DNA from: Saprospiraceae bacterium | GTDB lineage: Bacteria > Bacteroidota > Bacteroidia > Chitinophagales > Saprospiraceae | DNA: 64,000 bases | Assembly (NCBI GenBank): GCA_016710115.1 | Contig: JADJLN010000006.1 | Location: forward strand, 124,001 to 188,000 | Direction of reading: 5' to 3' | In this document: one piece after another, positions 43,601 through 54,500 of the stretch | How positions within the stretch are numbered: position 1 is the first letter of the stretch | Layout: each line of letters begins with the position of its first letter | The notes under the pieces: model-generated | Database searches by the model: none | What the model was told of the DNA's origin: nothing | The model's input: the letters and a program-made list of their open reading frames with translations, nothing else | Translations under genes and position numbers: made by a program

Positions 43601-46087
43601 GAAGATAACTGTGGTGGCAATGTGACCATTGTCGCTTCGGATGACACCACCCGGGTTCATGCACAGACAGTTACTTCGTGATCCGCACATTCACGGCGAC
43701 AGATGCCTGTGGAAACACGGCAACTGCCCAGCAGAAGATCACGGTTCAGGACAAGAAGGCTCCGGTCTTTGTTAACGTCCCCAACATGACGATCGAATGT
43801 GATGATGCGATCAATCTGCCTGAGCCGAATGTATCTGATAACTGTGATCAGCATGTGACATTGACACACCGAGAGTTCCACTCCCGGACAGTGTGATCGC
43901 GAATATACGCTGACCGTCACCTGGACGGCAACAGACAACTGTGGCAACACAGCTACTGCCAAGCAGGTGATCAAGGTAGTAGACAATACGGCTCCTGTGA
44001 TCACACCAACTCACCCGGCAATCGCAGGTGTCCCAAGTGGGTCCATATTGACATTCAATTGTGATGAGGTGCCTGTAATGGATGCCGGTGATGTCGATGC
44101 GAATGACAATTGTGATGGTGATCCAACCGTCCACTTCACTGAAGTGGCTAAAAATGGAAATTGTGCTCAGGACGGGTATTTCACCGAACTGACCTGCACA
44201 TGGACGGCGACAGACGACTGTGGAAATACCAGTACGTATTTTGTCTATATCCGGATCAGTGATACGAAGAAGCCGTACTTCACCTTCGTCCCATCCAATG
44301 AGACGATCGAATGTGGAGATCCGGTTCCTGGCGGCACTGCCACGGCGGATGACAATTGCGACAATGATGTTGCAGTCACGGTCAATGTCAGTGAAAAGGC
44401 ACTGAATTGTGGCTACCAGATCGTTCGGACCTTTACAGCAACGGATGATTGTGGCAACACGGCAACGGCTCAGCAGGTGATCACTGTGACCGATACCGGC
44501 GCACCAGTGCTGATGGGTGTACCAGCTGATATCACGATTGATCTCAAAGCAGGCCAGACTGTACCTGCTCCGGCAACTGTCACAGCGACAGATGAGTGTG
44601 ACAACAATGTTCAGGTGACGTATACTCAGATCGAGGATACAAAGGATTGCGGCTATCTCCTGATCCGGACCTGGACAGCAACTGACGACTGTGGAAACAC
44701 AGCACAGGGCACACAGATGATCAGTGTCGATGAAGGCTGTCCTTGTGAGGAGCCTGTTCTGGAAAGCATCCAGAGCAGTCAACCTACTTGCGGTCACAAA
44801 GACGGGAGCATCACCATTCTCATGGATGGAGATGAAGCTGACTATGACTACACCTGGTTACCGAATAAAGGTGTTTCTAACGCCAACGGCAACAGCCACA
44901 CTGGATTGGGTGCAGGTATCTATACGATCATCGTCAGTGACCCATCCTCGGCCAACTGCTTCATCAAGCTGACGGTAGATCTGGATGTGGATGGTACATG
45001 TACTGACACGGTTTACGTGAATATTCCTAAAGCAGATCCTTATCAGCTCTGTATTGAGAATGTGCTCGACCTTGTCGGCAATGTGTCCAGCGCCAGTCTG
45101 TGTGGATTTGATCCATTTGCCATCGAATCAGTCAACCTGAATAACAATAACGGTTGTCTGACTATCGACCCGGTTGATAACTTCACAGGGGAAACAACGA
45201 TCTGTGTCATTCATTGCGATAATGAGGTTCCCGCAAACTGCGATACAACCTACATCGTTGTCAAGATTGATGCGCTCCAGCCTTGCGATGATATCCTGGT
45301 CAATTCAGCTGTCGAATTGGTGATCAACCAGTGCAACAGTCTGTCAGAAATGTGCATCAATATCCCATTTGCAACGATCGGTGACTACACCGTGACTGTA
45401 AATGGCAGCCCATATGCCGGCGGATATGTCAGCTGTGGAAATGGCCAGGGTACGATGCTCAAATTCGGAGAAGGTGTACATGATCTGGTGATCGTGGAGA
45501 ATGCCACAAATTGTGCGGATGAAGCAGTGGTGACTGTGATCTGTGAGGAGCTTGATCACCTTGTCGCCATCGATGATGCGGGCAAGACTGTTCGGAACAA
45601 GTCCTTCCTGATCAACGTGTTGAAGAATGACATCATTCCAAACAATGATCTGGGTGACATGTACATCCTGACTCACCCGTCCTTTGGACAGGTGAAGATC
45701 GAACCGAACCTGCTGATCAACTATACGCCTCAGAAGGAGTATTGTGGACCAGACCAGTTCAGCTATGTCATCTGCAATGAAGTGGGATGTGATACGGCAG
45801 TTGTTACTGTGAATGTTCAGTGTCAGTCCTTGCAGGTACTGACCGGATTCTCACCAAACAACGATGGCATTAATGACAACTTTACGATCGAGGGCATTGA
45901 GCTGTTCCCGAACAACGAGTTGCGTGTGTTCAACCGTTGGGGGAATGAGATCTTCACGCAGAAGGGGTACAAAAACAACTGGAATGGCACCTGGGATGGC
46001 ACAGATCTTCCGGACGGAACATACTTCTACATCCTCAAGGATGGGGAAGGACGGAACTACTCCGGATTTGTGCAGATGAACAGGTAA
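25628..46087 (+). CDS. Giant T9SS-secreted adhesin-like protein: about 31 DUF11-like and 14 HYR-like repeats, type B sorting domain; many frameshifts
   Basis: If the frame is repaired this is one gene of 20.5 kb, about 6,800 codons. Open segments follow one another in changing frames: 25628-29044, 29041-30009, 30240-31604, 31813-32202, 32288-32743, 32740-35058, 35238-35678, 35755-36873, 36870-39539, 39466-40215, 40187-42103, 42510-43625, 43678-43896, 43967-46087. Repeat sequence continues across every junction with no start, stop or promoter between, and several junctions (for example AACTGGCGGAA near 34968) are repaired by one base. Order: hydrophobic signal (SLSLMILLFLSFSMTSWAQ; an inner ATG at 25760 may be the true start), an Ig/DUF11 domain, an SprB-like part, DUF11-like units (26456-41265), HYR-like units (41281-44735), then SprB-like, an unnamed module, an Ig-like domain (VAIDDAGKTVRNKSFLINVL) and CHU_C (TGFSPNNDGINDNFTI). 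Confidence 0.78.
26456..41265 (+). repeat. Array of about 31 DUF11-like protein repeats, about 450-480 bases each
   Basis: Each unit reads FDLALxKxL, VxPGDxVTFTITVxNQG, ITDYVPxGM, GPLxPGxS, NWAEISxATD, then an acidic end D-x-D-S-x-P-D, FLxDNDIxGNGKNGG and DEDDHD. I counted 31 FDLAL-type starts. Units 1-6 and 23-31 are diverged (FDLALRK forms), the middle ones are near-identical. Confidence 0.85.
29900..33740 (+). repeat. 1.9-kb near-identical tandem duplication (higher-order repeat of four units)
   Basis: CGACCTGGCGTTGTTCAAGA occurs at 30371 and again at 32278 (offset 1,907), and GACGGTGCCGGACGCATCAG at 30072 and 31981 (offset 1,909). Four DUF11-like units are repeated in the same order, and the unit at 29400 opens the same ABCD order once more. 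The small differences in offset are the indels that break the frame. Confidence 0.85.
41281..44735 (+). repeat. Array of about 14 HYR-like protein repeats
   Basis: Units of about 85-115 residues: PADVTIECD, DNCDxDVxV, PGxCPxxYxLIRTWTATDDCGNTATAxQ, VxDTxAPVF. Three units are of a longer form that begins HP-x-L-x-G-x-x-x-GDxL and has an extra C-x-x-DGY segment (42295, 42790 and 44010). Confidence 0.85.
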
Positions 46088-46344
46088 TCAGCCCCGTTAA
46101 TTGATCATACCGGAAAGCGGGTTCGTCCATGACGAGCCCGCTTTTTTTATTCGGTGATTCCCAATGCTTGTGAGTGGCATGGATTTTGGGCACATAACAT
46201 TACGAATTACCATATACACTGGTCTGACTTTCTGATAGTTACAGATAGAGAATGATTGAATGTATGTAAATAATTCACAATCAACAGGTTAGCCAAAGGG
46301 CTGAACCTGGACCAGAACGAACGCACGAATCCCCTGAACCACAA
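46088..46344. other. Intergenic region before the third giant gene
   Basis: After the terminator no gene is visible. Upstream of 46345 I find no exact TTTG-N19-TAnnTTTG match. Confidence 0.4.
46114..46148 (+). terminator. Intrinsic terminator after the 20.5-kb gene
   Basis: AAGCGGG-TT-CGT / ACG-AG-CCCGCTT stem, then TTTTTTT, 27 bases after the stop codon. Confidence 0.85.
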
Positions 46345-49300
46345 ATGGCTGAGATGATGAGCCCCTCCCCTCTTTCAATTCTCCGGATCCCCCTTTTAGC
46401 GGGACTTATTTGCCTGTTTTTTTTACATCCCCGATTGGGAGATGTGATCGCAGCAAACCCGGATATTCCAAATTGTCCAACGACCACATTTCCGGAAGCC
46501 ATCCACGTTGCCGGTAAGTTGGCCGTAAACCCGGAGCGGGGTGATTCCGGTCCTCTGGCCTGCGTGATTTCGCTTCATAATGTCCCGACAGATGCGACAA
46601 TTTCGTGTATCGATATTCAGGGACTGAGCAACCCGGTGACAATCAGTGCTTCAGCTGATTGCTGCCAGCCATTGACTCTGGCACTGGTGGTCGATACACT
46701 GGCAGGAGGCTCCTGCCCCGAGGTATTTCAACTGGTGCGAACCTGGACTGCTACGGATGCCTGTGGAAATACCAAAACGGCCCAACAACATCTTTCCATC
46801 GTCGATTACAGTCCACCGCTTTTTACTGTTGTTCCACCCACAGTGACCGTTGAATGCAGCGATATTCCTCCGCCTCCGATTCCCGGTGTCGGTATCCAGG
46901 CAGTAGATGCCTGCGGTGTAACGGTGACCATTACCATGCAGTCATCCGCAGTACCCGGGATATGCCCGCAATCCTATACATTGACCCGTACATGGACTGC
47001 CGCTGACATTTGTGGAAACACATCGACTGCCAAACAGACGCTGTATGTGGTGGATACACAGGCTCCTCAATTCTTGGATCCCCCTGCAGATATGACGATC
47101 GCCTGTCATGTCATCCCCGATCCAGCGCCCAATCTGACCATCCTGGACAATTGTGCTGCCCAGATCGAAAAAACGTTTACCGAAACCATGAGTGGAGGTG
47201 GCGATTGCGACCTGACCATCATCACCCGAACCTGGTCGACTGAAGATCAGTGTGGAAACAGTGATACGTATATCCAGACGATCACCAGGGGTGATACAGG
47301 TGGCCCCGTTTTCTCCAATATCCCACCGGATGCAACGGTAGAATGTGATGACATTCCAACAGCCGATCCCGGTGTGACAGATGATTGCGACCTGTCGCCG
47401 GAAGTCATTGAATTGACCACCCTCACAGCAGGTAGTTGCCCTGGCAATTATACCTTGTTCCGGGAATGGACGGCATCGGATGACTGTGGCCATGTGACCA
47501 CCGCCAGTCAGACACTTACTGTCATGGATACGCATCCCCCTGTCATCACTTTCACGAATCCGAGTCTCCTGGCCCTGTCAAGCGGGGACACGCTCAAATC
47601 ACCCTGTATTGCTGTCGAAACATTCGATGTCAATGATGCGATCGTGACGGATGCATGTGATCCGGATCCAGTTGTCCTGTTCATTGACTCACTCATCTAT
47701 GATGACGGGTGCAAGAAACTCCTCTATTGCGAATGGCGGGCAACAGATCATTGTCAGAACACCTCCAGTTTCATTTTTTATATGCTGGTTGGTGACTTTG
47801 AAGCACCGGTGCTCTCGAATATTCCAGCCAACCTGACCATCTCGTGCGAACTGCCGATTCCGGCAGCAGGAACACCTAACGTAACGGATGATTGTGATCT
47901 CGGGCCCAAGATCCTCTTCCAGGAAACCACGATCGGTGGTTCCTGCCCGCAAGCCTATCAATTGATCAGAACCTGGACAGCAGTCGACAACTGCGGAAAT
48001 ACCAATGCCAAAAGCCAGACCATTTCCGTAATCGACAAGAAAGCACCCGTCCTGACTCCCGTAGACCCCTTTATTGCAGGACTGCCCTCTGGCAGTATGC
48101 TCACGGTTCAATGCGGGCAGGAGCCGACATTTGTGAGTGCATCCGTCTCAGCGACAGACAATTGCGATCAAAGTGTAAGCGTAGGACTTCAGCTGAACAC
48201 GGTCGAATCTGACTGTTCGGTCAGTGGATTCATCCGGGACATTACCTACACCTGGACGGGCACCGATGATTGCGGAAATAGCATCACCTATATCATTATC
48301 GTCCGCGTGATTGATACGATCGCGCCCAATTTCGTAACCATCCCTGCGGATGTTACCCTCGATTGCCAGGACAACCTGCCAACAACGACACCCACCGGTT
48401 CTGACAATTGTGGCGGACTGGTCGAATTCACCTATCAGGATGATGCACAGGTCACAGCATGTACCACCCTGGTGACCCGCACATGGATTGCCACAGATCC
48501 ATGCCAAAATACAGTGACGGCCACTCAGACGATTACCCTGATCGACACGTCTCCTCCAACACTGGTCGGCGTTCCAGCTGACATCACCCTGGCTTGTACC
48601 GATTCCATTCCCCACCTGCTCACGTGAAGGTGGCAGATGATTGTGATCCTGATCCGTCGATCGAATTGGAAGAATCCATTGAACCGGGAAACTGCAAGGG
48701 AAATTATATCCTGACCCGGACCTGGTATACGACTGATGCCTGCGGGAATAATACGGCATCCAGCCAGATCATTACAGTAGAAGACACCGATTCTCCGGTT
48801 TTCACATTGACACCCCCTGATATCACAGTCAATTGTCATCAGATCCCGGACGGCAGTGGCGATGTGTTAGCCGAGGACCTCTGTAATACCGTGATCATTT
48901 ACACCTGGACGGATGACGTGGTTGATGGGCCATGTACAGGAGAATATCAGATCAACCGGACATTCGTGGCAGACGATGGTTGTGGAAATAATATTTCAGT
49001 CATTCAAAGATCACCTATCACGTCACAGATCAGGACCCACCCACGATCACTCCTGTTCTGGCGATACTGCAAAATCAGGTGCACGGTTCGACGATCCAGA
49101 TCGAATGCGACCAGGTGCCTGTCATGGATGAATCCAGCGTTTCTGCTGTTGACCTGTGCGATGCAAACCCCGTTGTGGTGTTTGCAGAAACCGTTGAATT
49201 TGGGGATTGCCTGACCGACAGCTACCTCTATCGGTTGACTTGCACCTGGACGGCTACAGATGATTGTGGCAACTCGGCATCCTATCAGATCTATATTGAA

Positions 49301-51202
49301 GTAGTGGATCATACCGCGCCAGTCTTTCCAAATCCTCCGTCAGATCTGACTGTAGAGGTGAAAAACGGAAAGACAATTCCCGCACCTCCTGTTATTCAGG
49401 CGGAGGATGCGTGCGATTCAGATCCTGATGTCATGTATGCTGAACACACCGAGCCTGTCGAATGTGGCTACCTGTTGATCCGTACCTGGACGGCGGTTGA
49501 TGATTGTGGCAACGAATCGTCCATTTCCCAGACTCTGTTGATCGATGAAGGCTGTCCATGCCAGAAGCCCCACATCGAACTCATCGATAAAAAGGATCCA
49601 AAATTCGGAGTCAATAATGGCGTGGTCACGATTCATCTGTTGGAAGAGGAAGCGGACTATTCCTATCTGTGGATACCGAACAATGGTACTCCGAATGCGG
49701 TTGGCAACAGTCGTTCTGGCCTTTCGCCCGGAACATACCAGGTCTTTATCAATGATCCCAAGGCATCTGCATCCTGTTTTATCAAGGTCAACATTACCCT
49801 GACGATGATGTGGACATGTATTGATACTGTGTACGTCACCATTCCCAAGAATGATCCCAGTGAGGTGTGTGTTGATCCGGTGTTGGACCTGATGGGACCT
49901 GTTGTATCCGCATCGGTCTGTGGCTTTGACCCGCTGGCAATTGAAGCTGTTGTGGTCGATCCTCAAACAGGATGTGTACAGATAGATCCGGTAACGGATT
50001 TTATCGGCACGTCAACTATCTGCGTCATTCATTGCGATGCATCGAATCCGCCAATTTGTGATACGACCTATATTATTGTCACCATCAATGCGCTGGTCGA
50101 CCCACCTTGTGACGATATTCTGACGGATAACCTGCTTTCCACCACCATCACGAATTGTGTTGATCAGGGAATGATCTGTTTACCTATGTCACCTGATGAG
50201 CTCCTGCCCTATTCACTGACGATGGACGGGTTGGACTACAATCCGAAGATGACCGGGTGCGACTTCCAGGATCGGGTGACCTACAACCTGTCGATGATTC
50301 CGGGAGGCGGCAATCAGGGCCCCTATACATTGAATGAATGGTCCGTAAACGGGCAGGTTTTTTCAGGAGCATTTGAAAACCTGGACGAACTGGTCGATCT
50401 GTTGAATCTGTGGGATCCTGCAGGGAAATGGCGATCCACCAATGGTAATAAACTCCTGCAGGGTGGATTGTTGAGCAATCAGTATGGCACGCTGACCATG
50501 ACACAACATGTGAGTGGTACTTCCGTCAGCCTGAGTGCAACGAACGCTTCTTTGCCACAAGGGGTAATCCTATCCCTCGAAGAGGGCGAGCATCTTCTGG
50601 TGGTTACGCATACCACGACCGGATGTACAGATGAGATCATTCTTTCCGTCGAATGTGAAGAAGTCGAAAAGAAGCTGGTCGCTCTCAATGACAAGATCAA
50701 AACGACTCGCAATCAGGCTGTAGAGATCAACATTCTGGTCAATGATTACATCCCGAATGGGCAATTGTCCGACATCCTGATCGTCAGTCAACCTGCACAT
50801 GGCACAGCGATCCTGCAGCAGGACCATCGTGTCCGTTATGTACCAGAGCCTGATTTTTGTGCACTGGATACATTCACGTATGTAATCTGCAATACATCCG
50901 GATGTGATACAGCTTCCGTCTGTGTGGATGTTGCCTGCCAGGAACTGATCATCTACACCGGCTTTTCACCGAACGGTGATGGCATCAACGACACCTTTAC
51001 GATTGATGGCATTGAGGCCTTTCCCAACAACAAGCTGTCGGTCTGGAATCGATGGGGCAATCTTATCTATAAAGTTGATGGATACAAGAACCAGTGGGGC
51101 GGCACCTGGCAATCGAGTGATCTTCCTGATGGTACGTATTTCTATATTCTGGATGATGGGGTGGATGCCACCTATAAAGGGTACGTGCAGATCCAGCGGT
51201 AA
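46345..51202 (+). CDS. Giant HYR-repeat protein with T9SS type B sorting domain; two frameshifts
   Basis: About 1,620 residues. MAEMMSPSPLSILRIPLLAG begins a signal peptide (an inner Met at residue 5 is equally possible). I counted 12 HYR-like units from 46565 to 49535, each with paired cysteines and RTWTATDxCGN. The frame breaks at a CCCC run near 48608 and an AAA run near 49009; one added base each gives SIPPPAHVKVADDCDPDP and IQKITYHVTDQDPPTITP. The C-terminal cassette repeats that of the 20.5-kb gene: SprB-like (LIDKKDPKFGVNNGVVTI), the module opening CIDTVYVTIPKNDPSEVC, an Ig-like domain (LVALNDKIKTTRNQAVEINI) and CHU_C (TGFSPNGDGINDTFTIDG to the end). Here the unnamed module has an extra insertion of about 90 residues (about 50270-50570, NLDELVDLLNLWDPAGKW). 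Probably a surface adhesin exported by T9SS (inference). A terminator follows 4 bases after the stop. Confidence 0.85.
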
Positions 51203-51206
51203 TATC

Positions 51207-51243
51207 GAAGAGGGCCAAAATGTCACCATTTTGGCCCTCTTCT
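51207..51243 (+). terminator. Intrinsic terminator after the third giant gene
   Basis: A 16-bp perfect stem, GAAGAGGGCCAAAATG / CATTTTGGCCCTCTTC, with a short loop. It lacks a long T-run but directly follows the stop codon. Confidence 0.8.
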
Positions 51244-51370
51244 CTTCCTGAACAAATCGATGACTTCCGGACAGTATAACACAAGTATTCTCGTATACTT
51301 GATTTAACGCATGTCTAACTATCTGTCATTCTACAATTAAGCAATTACAGATAATATTATATTTGAAATC

Positions 51371-51401
51371 TTTGTCCTTAGCTAATATTGTAATAATTTT
51401 G
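51371..51401 (+). promoter_or_regulatory. Bacteroidota-type promoter of the fourth giant gene
   Basis: TTTG (51371-51374), exactly 19 bases, TAATTTTG (51394-51401): a full match to TTTG-N19-TAnnTTTG. Predicted transcription start near 51408, giving a leader of about 107 bases. The surrounding 51244-51514 has no gene. Confidence 0.82.
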
Positions 51402-51514
51402 TTTCAATTGGGAAGACCACACCCAATCAGTAGAATACATCCCGAATCCACTTTGCATTACCTGCAGGAGTTTTCCTGTCAGGTTATTGTTGTACTTGTA
51501 ATCGGGATGTTGTT

Positions 51515-54500
51515 ATGCGGAAAATCTACACTCTTACCACGTTGGTCCTCCGGACCAGTTCGTTGCCTCTTTTCCTCCTCTGGTTGACTCCAGCACTTGT
51601 GTTTGGTTTCGGGAGAGAATCGAGCCCGATAAATGCCCCTTCGGCTGTCGTTTGTGAGCCCATTTTCAGCAATGTTCCTGCGAATGTCACTGTACAATGT
51701 CATCAGGTGCCTCCCCCTGCCCAGAATGTGACCGCGGCACCCACTTGCTGTGGAAATCCCAATGTCACAATCACCTTCAACGAGGTGAAAAAACTGGGAA
51801 ATATTTGTGGAGACGACTATACCCTCACTCGTACATGGACGGCAACAGATGCCTGTGGCAACGTAGCGACAGCCACCCAGGTCGTCAAAGTGATTGATAC
51901 CGTTCCTCCGGTATTTGTCAATCCTCCTGGAGAAGTCACTGTAGAATGCTCTTCCATTCCATCCGCACCCATTGTCGTAGCAACAGATAATTGTGATCAG
52001 AATGTATTCATGATCCTGGTGGAGACGCAATTACCCGGGCCATGTTATGGTTCTTTCAACCTGACTCGCCTCTGGGTTGCCCGGGACAACTGCGACAACG
52101 CAGCTGCGCATGTGCAGGTGGTGACCGTCAAGGATACCAAAGCACCTGCATTTACGAAAGTGCCCAATGATCTGACCATCAACTGTAGCGGACCTATCCC
52201 TCCGGCACTTCCGGGTGTCGATGTCAAGGCTCAGGATGAATGTAATCCAAACGTCATCATCACCGTTACGGAAACCCAGGAACCCGGCACCTGTCCCATC
52301 TACTTCCGGTTGTACCGGACATTTACTGCTAATGACGGATGTGGTAATAAAGTAACCGCCCAGCAGGTCATCACTGTCCTGGATGATCAACCACCAGTGA
52401 TTGCCAATGTACCGGCAAACATCACCGTTGAATGCAATACACCGCAACCTGCCAACCCTTCTGCATCGGACAACTGTGACGGCCAGGTGGATCTGACCGT
52501 GCAGGACATCTATCTCTCCGGAGGCGGATGTGGTGAAGACGTAGTTCTTCAGCGGACCTGGACGGCGACAGATGATTGTGGCAATACGTCGAGCGCTGTC
52601 CAGTTGGTCACAGTTCGCATTGAAGGAGACATCATGTTCAGCAATGTCCCTGCCAACACGACAGCATCCTGCAGTAATATACCTGCGCCTCCCACCGTCA
52701 CTGCATCAGATGCGTGTGGATTGCCACTGCCAGTCAACCTCACGACATCCACCGTTGACGGACCATGCGGACAGTCCTATTTGCTCGTTCGTACCTGGAC
52801 GGCAACGGACCCCTGTGGTAATTCAGCGACAGCCCAACAGACTGTCACAGTGATTGACAATACACCACCGGTAATATCCAGCATGCCCATGGACATCACA
52901 GTCACCTGTGGCAATGTCCCGGATCCGAATATGGTCACCGCCACGGACAATTGTGATCCGGCACCGACCGTAAATTACACGGAATCGATCGTCGGTCAAT
53001 TTTGCGACCCACAGGTGATCACTCGCACCTGGCGTGCTGAGGATGACTGTGGCAACAGCAGTATTGTCATCCAGAAGATCTATGTAACGGATGACTCGCC
53101 ACCTGTCGTTGTCAATCCGCCAGCTGACCTGACCATCAATTGCACACAGATGCCTCCAGCCATTCCGATGCTGGAGATTCATGATGATTGTGGCAATGGC
53201 AATATCCATGTTGATCTGCAGGAATTCGAGACAGGAAAACTGTGTGATGATCTGCTCATTACCCGGATCTGGACGATCACGGATGCCTGTTCCAACAAGT
53301 TGGTTGTGACTCAGGAGATCACCATTACGGACGATCTCCCACCGACCATCACCGGGCCGGATGACCTGACTGTGGATTGTGCGGATGTTCCCGCACTGGA
53401 CGATCCTGTTTTTGATGATGATTGCGATAAAAATCTGGACATCCAGTACCAGGAAATGAATATTCCAGGCAATTGCCCCGTGGCGTATACCATGATGCGG
53501 ACCTGGAAAGCCACCGATGATTGTGGCAACATGACCACGAAGGTTCAGAATGTGTCCGTCCTGGACATACAGGGACCTGAACTGGGTTTTGTCCATCCGC
53601 TTCTGGTCGGATTGCAGAATGGAGACACACTCAAAGTTGCGTGTGACAATCCTCCGATTTTTCAATTGGATGATGTCACTGTTTCTGACAACTGCGATTC
53701 CAACCCGACCCTGACCATGGAGGATATCCTCATCATGACGGGTCCTTGCAAGATTCTGCTGAAGTGTATCTGGACAGCAACGGATGAATGCGGCAATGTG
53801 AGCACCCTTTGCTTCTATTTCCTGATCGGCGATGATGAAGCACCGGTTATTTCAGGTGTTCCAGCAGACTTGACCCTGGAGTGCGATCAACCGGTACCAG
53901 CGCCGGCCAAACCAACAGTAACGGACAACTGTACGCAAAACGTTGTTGCCACCTTTACAGAGGTCAAACTGCCTGGCACCTGTATTGAAAACTACATGCT
54001 CATTCGCACCTGGATAGCTCAGGACAGCTGTGGCAACAAGGCAACGAAGACTCAAAAGATTACCGTACGTGATTCCAAACCACCGGTCTGGATGCCGATG
54101 CACCCGATTCTCATCGGTGTGAACAGCGGAGATACACTCTACTTCGAGTGTGATGGTGTTGTACTACTTGGAGAAGATGATCTGATCGCCAAGGATAATT
54201 GTGATCAGGACGTGACCGTCACCTTCCATGAAGAAGTATTCAAGGGAGATTGCGAAACCGATGGTTACTATATCAAAATGCATTGTGTTTGGACGGCAGA
54301 GGACGATTGTGGCAACACGGCCGAATTCGAGATCTACGCCATAGTTTCCGACACCAAACCACCGATGCTGATGCCTATGCCAAAGGATATGACGGTTTCC
54401 TGCGACCAGGACAAGCCGGCGATTCCAATGGTCAAAGCCGAGGATAATTGTACGGAGGATGTCCCAGTTGAATTCAAGGAAACGATTATCCCGGGCGCCT

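Noticed and set aside
25628..46087. Phase variation or programmed frameshifting as the cause of the breaks
   Set aside because: The same type of break occurs in unrelated housekeeping-like genes, in short homopolymers of any base, with no common slippery site or downstream structure.
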